Origin: Natrialba sp. SSL1
GTDB taxonomy: Archaea > Halobacteriota > Halobacteria > Halobacteriales > Natrialbaceae
Direction: 5' to 3'
Assembly: GCF_001861355.1 (NCBI RefSeq)
Contig: NZ_MASN01000050.1
Coordinates: 1 to 36,064 of the forward strand
DNA: 36,064 bases
Shown here piece after piece: positions 8,639-17,479 of the stretch. The first letter of the stretch is position 1. Every line of letters starts with the position of its first letter. The position numbers were made by a program, and so were the translations under genes. The notes beneath the pieces were generated by a model that searched no databases, was not told where the DNA came from, and was given only the letters and a program-made list of their open reading frames with translations.

Positions 8639-9735
8639 ATGACTGATATCGAGAGAAAAGTCGTCTACGGCACATACAAGGCTTCAAAACGGGTAGCGTC
8701 GTTTTTCAGTACCGTTGCTAACGTCATGCAGGTAATCCAGCGAGAACATCATTTCTGGGACATCTACCCTCTCTCGTTCAGGGAACGAGCGTCAGCCTGG
8801 CGCAACGGATTCACCTCGAGAGGATACCTGTTGTTAGAGCTGGACAAAAACAACCCGGAGAAGTATCTCTCGTACTCACAGCAAGCGAAACGGATCTACC
8901 CTGGAATAAACGAGGAGTACATGGACGTGATCGAGAACAAGGTCGCGTTCCACCTCTCAACGGCTCCGTATACGGATTACGTCCCAGAACTGGTTGGATA
9001 CGTGAGAAACGGCGAGTTCGTTCCGACGTCAGAACACGTGGAGGTGAACCTGATATCGATGGTCGACTCCGTGGTGACGTGATCGTGAAGCCGATCATGA
9101 GCGCAGGTGGAAAAAGCGTGCATCATATCAAATCCGAAAACGGGAGTTACTTCATCAATGGCTCACCCACTGAGCCAGACGCAGTAACGTCCACTATCAA
9201 GGATCTAGACGAACACCTGGTCGTCGAATACGTCGATCAACACGAGTACTCCGAAGAAATCTGGCCGGAATCGACCAACACGGTGCGAGTACTGACGATG
9301 ATCGATCCGGACACCGGTGAGTTCTTCGTCGGACGTGCAACGCATCGGTTTGGAGGCTCCGGAACTGGCCCTACGGATAACTGGAGTGGGGGTGGGTTCG
9401 CTGTCCCAGTCGACGTGGATACCGGACAGTTCCAGCAGCTGGTTTCCTACTCAACCGAGGAGGGGAAACAACAGTTCGACTGTCATCCGGAAACGGGAAC
9501 AACTGTCGCGGGAAAACACGTCCCACACTGGGACCGAATTCAATCGGCCGTCCTCGAAGTTGCCGAGATACACGAGCAAAACCCGTACGTCAGCTGGGAC
9601 GTCGTACTGGATTCGAATGGAGAACCGCAAATAATCGAAGGGGACTGCGCCCCCGGCCTGACTACGCTCCAGCTCGGGTGGGGTCTATTCGAAGACGAGC
9701 GAATCGAGCGCTTTTTCGAGAGTGATTTCGTATGA
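8639..9735 (+). pseudogene. Sugar-transfer-associated ATP-grasp gene (PF14397-like), split by a frameshift
   Basis: Two adjacent frames make one family member. Frame 1 (8639-9082, 147 codons) gives the helical N-terminal part with RNGFTSRGYLLLELDKN and ELVGYVRNGEFVP. Frame 2 (open well before 9079, to 9735) continues with RGDVIVKPIMSAGGKSV, the ATP-grasp nucleotide loop, then EEIWPESTNTVRVLTM, FDCHPETGTTVAGKHVPHW and SWDVVLDSNGEPQIIEGD with the metal-binding acidic residues. The shift lies roughly at 9030-9060. The joined product of about 360 residues matches the usual length. Members form amide or peptide bonds with ATP and are common in surface-glycan clusters. The next gene starts 4 nt before this stop. 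The shift may be a real mutation, a switch, or a sequencing error; all key residues otherwise look intact. Confidence 0.75.
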
Positions 9736-10766
9736 CAATCGTATTTACGATCCAACATCCAGCACACGTTCACCTGTTTCGGAACCCAATCAAAGAACTC
9801 GAGAAAACTGACGACGTTGAGGTCGTCGTCCGTGACAAAGAGATCATCGTCGATCTACTCGAGGCGTACGATATCGATCACACCGTACTTGCGGATGGGT
9901 CCGGGTCAATTTCCAGTCTACCACTCACACAACTGAAATACGAGTTCAACGTGTGGAGGCACGTTCGGAAGTTCGATCCAAACGTCATCGTCGGTGTCGG
10001 TGGGTTAACCGCATCCCACGTAGCGACGTTGACTGGCGCAACGAGTATCGTGTTTATCGACAACGAGGATAGACACGCACCGTCTAACAAGTTCGTTACC
10101 CCACTTGCAGACGTTATCTGTACACCACAGACACTGGAGAACGACTACGGGAGCAAGCAAGTTCGATACGATGGTTTCCACGAGCTAGCATATCTTCATC
10201 CGGACGAATTCGAACCGAAGGCAGAAATACTCAAGAAAAATGGGATCGATGTCGACGAACGATATTTCGTGCTTCGGTTTGTCGGGTGGAACGCACATCA
10301 TGACGTCGGACGGAGCGGTTTCTCGGTCGAGCAAAAGTCAACCCTCGTCGATAAACTTAGCGAGTTGGGTAATGTCTATATCACGAGTGAATCCCCTCTC
10401 CCATCCGAGTTCGAGGAGTACCGTTTACCTATAGAGCCACATCATATTCATCATCTTCTCTATTTTGCAAATATGTATATTGGTGACTCTCAGACAATGG
10501 CGACAGAAGCGGCAATGCTCGGTACACCATCTATCCGATCGAATTCGTTCGCTTCCGAGAACGATATGAGTAATTTTAAAATTTTTGAAGATAGATATGA
10601 TCTCCTATATTCGGTCGGTGACTCGGACAAGGCAATAACACGTGCTCTCGAGTTAGCGAACGATTCAGATAGCAAGAGTCGATGGCGATCGAAGAGTAAC
10701 AAATTAATGGACGATATGATTAACGTGAATGAATTTATCACCAAGCAAATAAGGAGATACCAATGA
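9732..10766 (+). CDS. DUF354-family protein, GT-B-like fold
   Basis: 344 residues. It starts MTIVFTIQHPAHVHLFRNPI, the typical opening of DUF354 proteins, followed by NVIVGVGGLTASHVATL, FIDNEDRHAPSNKFVTPLAD, and a C-terminal half with ANMYIGDSQTMATEAAMLGTPSIRSNSF. The last segment resembles the sugar-nucleotide site of GT-B enzymes such as WecB/MurG. DUF354 genes are found in archaeal and bacterial surface-polysaccharide clusters, but their reaction is not established. It overlaps both neighbours by 4 nt (ATGA), so it is translationally coupled to the ATP-grasp gene and the 2-epimerase. The 3' third is more AT-rich than the neighbours. Confidence 0.8.
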   Translation: MTIVFTIQHPAHVHLFRNPIKELEKTDDVEVVVRDKEIIVDLLEAYDIDHTVLADGSGSISSLPLTQLKYEFNVWRHVRKFDPNVIVGVGGLTASHVATLTGATSIVFIDNEDRHAPSNKFVTPLADVICTPQTLENDYGSKQVRYDGFHELAYLHPDEFEPKAEILKKNGIDVDERYFVLRFVGWNAHHDVGRSGFSVEQKSTLVDKLSELGNVYITSESPLPSEFEEYRLPIEPHHIHHLLYFANMYIGDSQTMATEAAMLGTPSIRSNSFASENDMSNFKIFEDRYDLLYSVGDSDKAITRALELANDSDSKSRWRSKSNKLMDDMINVNEFITKQIRRYQ

Positions 10767-11863
10767 CATCAATTCTTACCATTGTGGGAGCCCGTCCGCA
10801 GTTCATCAAGGCCTTTGCCGTTTCCAAAGAGCTGCAATCTACTCACAATGAAACTATAGTTCATACGGGACAACACTACGACGAGGAGCTCTCGGATGTC
10901 TTCTTCGAAGAACTCGGTATTCCGGAGCCCGACTACAACCTCGATATCGGCTCTGATAGCCACGGCCGACAGACGGCTGCGATGCTCGAGGGAATTGAAG
11001 AGATCATCGAAACTGAAGAACCCGACATCGTGTTACTCTACGGCGATACGAACTCGACACTTGCCGGTGCGATCGCAGCGTCGAAGATCGATCCGGTCGT
11101 CGCACACGTCGAAGCCGGGTTACGGAGTTACAACCGGGAGATGCCCGAGGAGATTAACCGCGTGTTGACCGACCACGCGTCGGATTTGCTGTTCCCGCCG
11201 AGCGAGTCAGCTGCCGACACGCTCGAGCAGGAGGGGATCACCGAGGGCGTTCACGTCGTCGGTGACGTGATGTACGACGCAATCCTCTGGGCTCGAGACG
11301 TTGCGGAAACTGAATCAGACGTACTCGAGCGCGTTGGCATTGAGGAGGGTGATTTCATCCTCTCAACGGTCCACCGTGCCGGCAATACCGACGATCCTGA
11401 TCGGCTCGAATCGATCGTCGATGCTCTGTCGAACGCACCGTTTCCTGTCGTCCTGCCAGTCCATCCACGTACCGAGAATCGGCTTCGAGAGTACGGAATG
11501 TGGGAGCGAGCAACGTCTGAACTTGAGGTCATCGATCCGGTCGGATACCTGGACTTCGTCCGGCTAATCGACGCGTCTGAACGAGTCGCGACTGATTCAG
11601 GTGGTGTCCAGAAGGAGGCGTTCTATCTCGATACGCCCTGTGTAACGATGCGTGATGAGACGGAGTGGATCGAGACCATGGAGAGCGGCTGGAACGTCCT
11701 CGTCGGAGCCGATCGGGAACAGATCGAGAAAGAACTTCGCGTGAATCGATATCTCGAGGAGAAACCAACTCCGTATGGTGACGGAACAGCTGCGGAAGCG
11801 ATCGTGGCGGTACTCACGGAGTACATCGGCGAGAAGCGCATGGAGGCTGTCGAGGATGCTTGA
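10763..11863 (+). CDS. wbpI: Non-hydrolysing UDP-sugar 2-epimerase, WbpI type favoured over WecB
   Basis: 366 residues, usual for the family. Seen: GARPQFIKAFAVSKEL at the N-terminus, HTGQHYDEELSDVFF, LLYGDTNSTLAGAIAA, HVEAGLRSYNREMPEEINR with the catalytic acids, and ATDSGGVQKEAFYLDTPCVTMRDETEW. This enzyme inverts C2 of a UDP-N-acetyl sugar by transient UDP elimination. The opening GARPQFIKA is what I recall from WbpI/WlbD-type epimerases, whereas E. coli-type WecB has GTRPEAIK. With WbpA/B/D/E-like genes in the same operon, the reaction would be UDP-GlcNAc3NAcA to UDP-ManNAc3NAcA. WecB (UDP-GlcNAc to UDP-ManNAc) remains possible. It overlaps its neighbours by 4 and 8 nt. Confidence 0.85.
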   Translation: MTSILTIVGARPQFIKAFAVSKELQSTHNETIVHTGQHYDEELSDVFFEELGIPEPDYNLDIGSDSHGRQTAAMLEGIEEIIETEEPDIVLLYGDTNSTLAGAIAASKIDPVVAHVEAGLRSYNREMPEEINRVLTDHASDLLFPPSESAADTLEQEGITEGVHVVGDVMYDAILWARDVAETESDVLERVGIEEGDFILSTVHRAGNTDDPDRLESIVDALSNAPFPVVLPVHPRTENRLREYGMWERATSELEVIDPVGYLDFVRLIDASERVATDSGGVQKEAFYLDTPCVTMRDETEWIETMESGWNVLVGADREQIEKELRVNRYLEEKPTPYGDGTAAEAIVAVLTEYIGEKRMEAVEDA

Positions 11864-12722
11864 GGATCATGAGTTCGCTTTCTGTCTCACGCACGACATC
11901 GATCGGCCATACAAAACGTTTCAGGCACCGTACTACGCTTTGAAAGACCGTGATCCATCGCACTTGAAGTCGCTCGTGAGTTCCGAACGTCCGTACTGGC
12001 AGTTCGAAGAAATCATGCAACTTGAAGAGGAACTGGGAGTGCGGTCGTCGTTTTACTTCCTGAACGAGAAGAACCTGTTTCGAGACAAGGAACCCCGTGA
12101 ATGGACGAAACCGAAGAACTGGAAACTCTTCACCGGTCGATACGACATCACCGACGACGAGATCGTCGACGTGATTCAGGCGCTCGACCGAGGCGGGTGG
12201 GAGGTCGGATTACACGGTTCGTATGAATCGTATAATGATCTCGAGCGGCTACGGTACGAGAAAGAGACGCTCGAGGACATTCTCGGCCACGACGTAATCG
12301 GAGGCAGACAGCACTATCTGAATCTCGATCGTCCCACGACGTGGGAGCACCACCGAGAAATCGGATTGAAGTACGATGCGAGCCTCGGCTCGAGTAGTGA
12401 ATACGGCTTCCAGAACGGGTACAACATCATTCAGCCGTTCGGCGATGGGTTTACAGTGTTTCCACTGACACTGATGGAAGTCGCACTTGTCGGCGGAAAT
12501 CCGGATATAGACTCGGCGAAACGCGAGATTGATCGATTACTTCGCCGTGCCTCAGAGTACGATGCAATCGCGTCCGCACTGTGGCACCCACGTGTGTTCA
12601 ACGAGCGAGACTTCCCCGGCTACAAGGAATTGTATCGGTATCTGATCACCAGCGCTCTCGAGATGGGAGCATGGGTTGGTCCGGTTGCGGAAGCATACAA
12701 CTACACTCAGACAGAGATATGA
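11856..12722 (+). CDS. Second polysaccharide-deacetylase-fold protein
   Basis: 288 residues from the ATG at 11856, eight bases inside the preceding gene; an earlier start at 11775 would add an Arg/Ser-rich tail that is only a shadow of the epimerase gene. Motifs: FCLTHDIDRPYK (the two Asp of the CE4 first motif), RSSFYFLNEKN, EVGLHGSYESYND (only the first His of the usual His pair is clear) and ALWHPRVFNE late in the chain. The fold is thus a NodB-like barrel, but metal ligands differ from the first deacetylase in this operon. It could remove an acetyl group or act on another glycan bond. No signal peptide is seen. ATGA overlap couples it to the next gene. Confidence 0.7.
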   Translation: MLEDHEFAFCLTHDIDRPYKTFQAPYYALKDRDPSHLKSLVSSERPYWQFEEIMQLEEELGVRSSFYFLNEKNLFRDKEPREWTKPKNWKLFTGRYDITDDEIVDVIQALDRGGWEVGLHGSYESYNDLERLRYEKETLEDILGHDVIGGRQHYLNLDRPTTWEHHREIGLKYDASLGSSSEYGFQNGYNIIQPFGDGFTVFPLTLMEVALVGGNPDIDSAKREIDRLLRRASEYDAIASALWHPRVFNERDFPGYKELYRYLITSALEMGAWVGPVAEAYNYTQTEI

Positions 12723-13540
12723 TAAAAAAGGCTCAAACGTACGCGAATACGGCGAGATATTTCGTCCACTCACAGTATCAGCAGTCGGATCTGGATATCC
12801 CGTTCGTCAGTTCGAACGAGGTCGGATCCGTCAACGAAGAGCGGTTCGACGAGATCCTTTCCCAATACGATGACGACGTCGTATTCGTTCACGCCGGGCT
12901 CAGTGACGTCAAGAATGCGTTCGGAACGGACCCCTACGAATTTCTTCTCGGCAAGTTAGACGAGCACTTCGAAAGTATACTTGCACCAGGATTTACGCCA
13001 TCGTTCCGTTCGACTGGCATCTACCACAAGAAGTTTTCGAGACCAGAGGTTGGTTCGTTCTCGAGACTCTTTCTGGAGGATGCCGATTACCGGACAAACG
13101 ATGCGATCCACTCCATTCTGGTTCGTGGCAAGTATCGTTTCAGCGATTATGACCACCGAGACAGTTTCTCGGAGAATGGTTGCTGGTCAAAGCTTGATGA
13201 AGAGAATATTCTTTATCTGAATATCGGGACACCATGGCTTATCAGCACCCATCATCACTTTATTGAGCACATGCTTGACGTTCCATACGTCGAGACCGTA
13301 TTGTACGATGGTGTTCTCTATCGCGATGAGTCCGAATGGGAGTCTATCAGACAGTGTAATTATATGTACCAGTGGCCTATCAAGCGCAATCCCAAGAAAA
13401 TTCAAAAATATTTAACCACTCAGAGAGTTTTGTCGGAATATACTTTGAATGGCCTGAAATTAATGTCTTTCAGGGCGCAGGAGATAAGAGAAGCACTCGG
13501 ACCTGAAATTAAATCAGATCCGTATTACCTCGTAAAATGA
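12719..13540 (+). CDS. AAC(3)-like acyltransferase (aminoglycoside N3-acetyltransferase fold)
   Basis: 273 residues from the ATG at 12719. The middle follows the AAC(3) pattern: VFVHAGLSDVKNAFG near residue 60, LAPGFTPSFRSTGIYH, then KKFSRPEVGSFSRLFLEDADYRTNDAIHSILVRG, where R-x-x-x-A-I-H-S corresponds to the family's conserved Arg/His/Ser region. A second block, LLYLNIGTPWLISTHHHFIEH, holds further His residues of the active site. In glycan clusters this fold uses acetyl-CoA or a related acyl donor to modify an amino sugar; antibiotic resistance is not implied. It overlaps both neighbours by 4 nt. The last 60 residues are more basic and AT-rich than the rest. Donor and acceptor are unknown. 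Confidence 0.75.
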   Translation: MIKKAQTYANTARYFVHSQYQQSDLDIPFVSSNEVGSVNEERFDEILSQYDDDVVFVHAGLSDVKNAFGTDPYEFLLGKLDEHFESILAPGFTPSFRSTGIYHKKFSRPEVGSFSRLFLEDADYRTNDAIHSILVRGKYRFSDYDHRDSFSENGCWSKLDEENILYLNIGTPWLISTHHHFIEHMLDVPYVETVLYDGVLYRDESEWESIRQCNYMYQWPIKRNPKKIQKYLTTQRVLSEYTLNGLKLMSFRAQEIREALGPEIKSDPYYLVK

Positions 13541-14472
13541 AGGTTCTTTCAATCGTCACTAATCGGTGCGCAACCTTTTACGAAAAGCAGACAGAATCGT
13601 TAGAAAAGAGGGGTGTGAAAATAACTCACGTCTGCCCCCCAAGACAGTCTTCCGATCACGAAGAACGGCAAGAGATAGAACGAACGAAACTCGACTACGC
13701 CAGATTGTACGCGAAGACTCTGCGGGAAGCGACGAGAGAATACGACCTCGTCCATGCTAACTACGGACTTACAGCACCGTTTGCACTCGCTCAACCGAAA
13801 CGACCGGTTGTTCTCTCTCTCTGGGGATCAGATCTGGCGGGACGGTTAGGGACGGTGAGTAATCAGTGTGTCAAGTACTGTGATGAGGTTATCGTGATGA
13901 GTGACGAAATGAAACGGCAGCTAGATATGGACGCCCACGTGATCCCACACGGTATTGATATGGAACGGTTCAGACCCATGGACCAGTTGGGCACGCAGAA
14001 CGACGTTGGATGGGACCCTGACTCGAAACATGTTCTCTTTCCGTACGATCCAAGCAGAGACGTCAAGAATTATCCTCTAGCAGAACGCGTCGTTGAACAG
14101 GTTCGGGAGAAGGTCGCCGAGTCCGTCAAACTGCAAGTGGTGTATGGGGTTGATTATGACGACATACCGCTTTACGTGAATGCCGCGGATTGCTTACTGC
14201 TCACGTCAAGACGTGAAGGATTTCCCAACTCAGTTAAAGAAGCGATGGCTTGTAACCTGCCAGTGGTCTCGACCGATGTCGGTGGGCTTCGGGACCGATT
14301 GGAGCCGGTAGACAACAGTTACGTGTGCAGGGCTGAAAGTGAACTCGCAGACCGACTTACTAAGGTACTCACCAGTGACCGGCAATCGAATGGCCGGGAG
14401 CATGTGATGGATCTCAGTCTCGATCGAATGGGCGATGATATCATTTCGATATACGAGTACGCCCTACGGTAA
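13537..14472 (+). CDS. GT4-family glycosyltransferase
   Basis: 311 residues, short for the family. The N-terminal domain opens MKVLSIVTNRCATFYEKQ, with DLVHANYGLTAPFAL and VVLSLWGSDLAGR, the acceptor-side domain pattern. The C-terminal domain has VIPHGIDMERFRP, then LYVNAADCLLLTSRREGFPNSVKEAMACNLPVVSTDVGG, with the Glu-x7-Glu motif (EGFPNSVKE) that holds the nucleotide sugar. It retains the anomeric bond and probably adds one sugar to the growing lipid-linked glycan on the cytoplasmic face. ATGA overlap with the AAC(3)-like gene; 23 nt separate it from the membrane protein that follows. Donor and linkage unknown. Confidence 0.88.
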   Translation: MKVLSIVTNRCATFYEKQTESLEKRGVKITHVCPPRQSSDHEERQEIERTKLDYARLYAKTLREATREYDLVHANYGLTAPFALAQPKRPVVLSLWGSDLAGRLGTVSNQCVKYCDEVIVMSDEMKRQLDMDAHVIPHGIDMERFRPMDQLGTQNDVGWDPDSKHVLFPYDPSRDVKNYPLAERVVEQVREKVAESVKLQVVYGVDYDDIPLYVNAADCLLLTSRREGFPNSVKEAMACNLPVVSTDVGGLRDRLEPVDNSYVCRAESELADRLTKVLTSDRQSNGREHVMDLSLDRMGDDIISIYEYALR

Positions 14473-14495
14473 AAGCACATATTCGAATTAATTTG

Positions 14496-16394
14496 ATGAA
14501 ACAACATAACTCACATCGAATATTCAAAGGGGGTATCAACGCCATTGTCCTCTCCGTAGCGCTATTGATACTTGGAGGGGTTGGTCTAGTGTTTGTCCGG
14601 AATTCACACGCAATCCGGTATCCATCCGCTCTGATCATTGGAGCGGCACTCTTTCTCATCTTTCGGAATCGGAACCCGTCAAGGATTCCCGAGTACAATC
14701 GTCGAATAGGAAAGGTAGCGTTAGCAACATTCTTCGTCATTTTGGCAATGGTTGTGCATCAGTATTACACCGCGGGATTTTGGCGAACCGACCGTGTTTT
14801 TCACCTGACGTTCCTGCTGTATGTAGTGGCTGGCACGTACGCGTTCGTTCGTCCGAATCCACGATCAGTGCTTCCAGTGATTGCGATTGCAGGATTCGCA
14901 AACCGGGCGATGGGGTACTTTGCGAGTGAAAAGTACGTCGGTGTCGACATCTATTCCCATAGCGAATGGGCTAGTTCCATAGCCACAGAGGGGTCGCTCG
15001 AACCTCTTTTCACATCGAAATACTACTATGCTCCCCTGTATCATATCCAATCGTCGATTGGAGAGCTAATCCTCGGTGTTCCCACGAAAACCGCTATCGC
15101 GATGGCGGTCATGGTCTCCGTTACGTTCGTCCCACTGCTAGGTATATACGTACTCACCAGCCGGTTTTGGGGCAGCCGGATCGGATTGTTCGCTGGATTA
15201 CTCTACATAGCCTCCGATCAAGCGATCCAGTGGGGGGTGCACTTGATCCCAACATCCTTGGGCATCGTGTTTTTCACGATCGTCCTGCTGAGTATTTTTG
15301 CATACATACTTTCCGGAGATAAACGTCAATTTGGGATACTCGCCGCAACTCTCGGAGCGTTGGTACTCACCCATCAGATTAGTCTATTCGTCAGTATAGT
15401 CGCGGTAGTGGCAATTACGGGAGCGGTGGTGATCTACCAAATGCGGATCACCATGCAGTCCGCCACTATAGGGCTGGTTTCTGGGTTTGTAGCATTTCTC
15501 GACTTCGTTACGACGAGATTCGGCGGGCCACAGGGCGAAGCCAGTTTCTTGGATATCGTGCTCGGTAATGTCGCTTCTTCGGTCCTGACCGCTGGAACCG
15601 AAACCCAACCCGAGGTTTATGACCCGTCGATAAGCCCAGGCAGAGCTACTGTGATGTCCAATATGCATTACCTCGGACCGAGTTTACTACTGGTACTGGC
15701 GATAGTCGGGGCCCTGTACTGGCTTCACTCCCGCCGAGACTCGAATAACACTCTGGTCGCCTTCTCTATTGGTATCTGTGTAACAGTTCTGTTTGGGTTT
15801 ACCTTGGTTCTTCCCATGGTTGGTACACGAGACCTTCTGCCCGGTCGGTGGTGGGGATTCCTGTACATTGGATTGGCCATATTTGCGGCACCAGGGTTGA
15901 TATATCTGAGTTCGAGAGTCCGCTTCAGTGGAGATCAGATGGGACCGCATCTTGCGACAGTACTCGTGCTCCTACTACTGATCGTTGCACTAATGACAGG
16001 TGCGCCGAACGCCTCTCAAGATAACCCCTATATGGACGATTCGGTCGGCGCAGAACGGCTGGGAGTTACCGAACAGGAAGTCGCTATCACCGAACATACC
16101 GAGAACGTTCGGACGGAGGAGATACAAGTTGAGAGCGATTTTCGGTTCCCCTATTACTATCAGACAGAGACCGTTCAGATGGACCACTCGAATCCAAATT
16201 CTATCGCATCGGGGACACCGAAGTTGATCCTCAATCGTGCATATATGAGTAAGCATCAAGCGCAGTACTTCGTGTCTATTGGAGAGGACCAAAGGCGGGT
16301 TCCCGGAGGCGTACCGATAGACCAACTGCCTCCCGACTACAGGTCGACTGTTTACGATAACGGAAGAGACACTCTTTTGTGGGTGTCACGGTGA
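14496..16394 (+). CDS. Polytopic membrane protein, probable GT-C-type glycosyltransferase
   Basis: 632 residues from the ATG at 14496; a TTG just before it is less likely. I count roughly 13-15 hydrophobic segments between residues 12 and about 505, then an exposed C-terminal tail of about 130 residues. The first large loop carries VGVDIYSHSEWA (Asp151), resembling the loop acid of GT-C enzymes that use polyprenyl-phosphate sugars outside the cell. It lacks the WWDxG motif of the oligosaccharyltransferase AglB, so it is not AglB. It may add the last sugar or transfer the glycan on the outer face. Its stop overlaps a GTG (16391) that appears to be the original start of the phosphatase-like gene now broken by an IS. 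A flippase- or polymerase-like role is the alternative. Confidence 0.65.
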   Translation: MKQHNSHRIFKGGINAIVLSVALLILGGVGLVFVRNSHAIRYPSALIIGAALFLIFRNRNPSRIPEYNRRIGKVALATFFVILAMVVHQYYTAGFWRTDRVFHLTFLLYVVAGTYAFVRPNPRSVLPVIAIAGFANRAMGYFASEKYVGVDIYSHSEWASSIATEGSLEPLFTSKYYYAPLYHIQSSIGELILGVPTKTAIAMAVMVSVTFVPLLGIYVLTSRFWGSRIGLFAGLLYIASDQAIQWGVHLIPTSLGIVFFTIVLLSIFAYILSGDKRQFGILAATLGALVLTHQISLFVSIVAVVAITGAVVIYQMRITMQSATIGLVSGFVAFLDFVTTRFGGPQGEASFLDIVLGNVASSVLTAGTETQPEVYDPSISPGRATVMSNMHYLGPSLLLVLAIVGALYWLHSRRDSNNTLVAFSIGICVTVLFGFTLVLPMVGTRDLLPGRWWGFLYIGLAIFAAPGLIYLSSRVRFSGDQMGPHLATVLVLLLLIVALMTGAPNASQDNPYMDDSVGAERLGVTEQEVAITEHTENVRTEEIQVESDFRFPYYYQTETVQMDHSNPNSIASGTPKLILNRAYMSKHQAQYFVSIGEDQRRVPGGVPIDQLPPDYRSTVYDNGRDTLLWVSR

Positions 16395-16401
16395 ACTGGG
16401 A

Positions 16402-17479
16402 GTTATACGGTCGGACGTGGGTTTTGATACTTTCCAACTCGTTGTCTCTTTATGACCGAGCACGGCGACAAAATCCCGAATCTCACAACAGAGCGAGTCC
16501 GCGAGAAACTCGCGGACGAGCGCGATCCCAAGGCGATCAAGCGATTAACTGCTGCACGTGAGTACCTCGAAAGGCTTTCTCCTGCCCAAATCGAGGACAA
16601 GTACGGCTGGTCTCGCCAAACCATCTACAACTGGTTGAATCGCTTCGAAGAGCGCGGCTTCGAGGCCGCGCTCTACGATGATCCCAAATCTGGCCGCTCA
16701 CCCAAACTTGACGATGATCAATTCGACCGTTTTGCTGACGCTCTTCAGGAACCACCGACAGAAGTTGGCTACAACGACCCAGTCTGGAGTAGTTAATTGG
16801 CTCAACAGTATCTCCTCGAAGAGTTTGACGTGGCCTATTCACAACGTCACGTCCGCCGGCTCATGCACAAGGCCGGGGTCTTGCCGAAGAGACCCCGACC
16901 GGAGCCAGCCAGTGCTGACGAGGCTGAACGAGGGGAGTTCTACGATACCGTCGAAAAAAGTAGGTCACCGGGATGAGAACGCAACTGTTGTGACGCTGGA
17001 TCAAACCAGAAAAACCGTCGGAGTAGATCTCTATTACGGTTGGTTTCCAGTTGGCGAGAGGCCGACACCTTCACTGTCGGTCTCTCGTGAAGGTGTCAAT
17101 CTCCTTGGAGCAGTCACCGAACACGGCGAAACAGAGGTTCTCGAATGCGGTGGCTCATTTACTGGAGATATAACGGTGAGGTTTTTGGCCCATCTCCAGG
17201 AAACGTTCGGAGAGAAGTTGGTCATGTTGCTGGACAAAGCGACGTACTTCACCGCCGGGGCGGTGAAGGACTTCGTTGACGGGGAACCAATAGAGTTGGT
17301 GTACTTTCCGACAGGCTCACCGGATCTGAACCCAACCGAAGAGTACTGGCGGCGGCTCAAACTCACACTTGACAATCAATACTTTGCCACGATTGCGGAA
17401 CTTCGAACGGCCATGTGGTCAGCGCTCAAAACGATCTCTCCGCCAAGAATCTATCAATACCTCTGTCCATGAGTATAAC
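16402..17479 (+). mobile_element. IS630-family insertion sequence, inactivated
   Basis: Imperfect terminal inverted repeats of about 28 bp bound the element. The left end starts GTTATAC at 16402; the right end finishes GTATAAC at 17479. Within the 28 positions about 20 match, including GGAC and a [TA]-TTGATA block. IS630 elements normally duplicate a TA dinucleotide; no clean TA pair is visible here, so the exact ends may be off by a few bases. The element sits four codons into the phosphatase-like gene. Confidence 0.7.
16452..17472 (+). pseudogene. IS630-family transposase with internal stop and frameshift
   Basis: The first part (16452-16796) is the helix-turn-helix region: AAREYLERLSPAQIEDKYGW then SRQTIYNWLNRF. 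A TAA at 16794-16796 interrupts it, after which the same frame goes on with LAQQYLLEEFDVAYSQRHVRRL. At a six-A run (16954-16959) the frame shifts by one and continues with VVTLDQTRKTVG (first catalytic Asp), MLLDKATYFTAGAVKDF (second Asp) and YFPTGSPDLNPTEEYWRRLK (catalytic Glu region). All DDE residues are present, but the stop codon and the shift should prevent a full-length product unless both are read through. A related but different N-terminal relic occurs at about 22800-23113. Confidence 0.8.

Noticed and set aside
12719-13540. Antibiotic-resistance gene based on the AAC(3) fold
   Set aside because: Context is a glycan operon, and the sequence is divergent from clinical AAC(3) enzymes.
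14496-16394. Oligosaccharyltransferase AglB
   Set aside because: No WWDxG motif or STT3-type C-terminal domain; length and topology differ.
16954-16959. Six-A run as a programmed frameshift site in the IS630 transposase
   Set aside because: An upstream in-frame TAA already breaks the gene, and the shift needed is by +1 at a place where IS630 members are normally one frame; a simple insertion is more likely.
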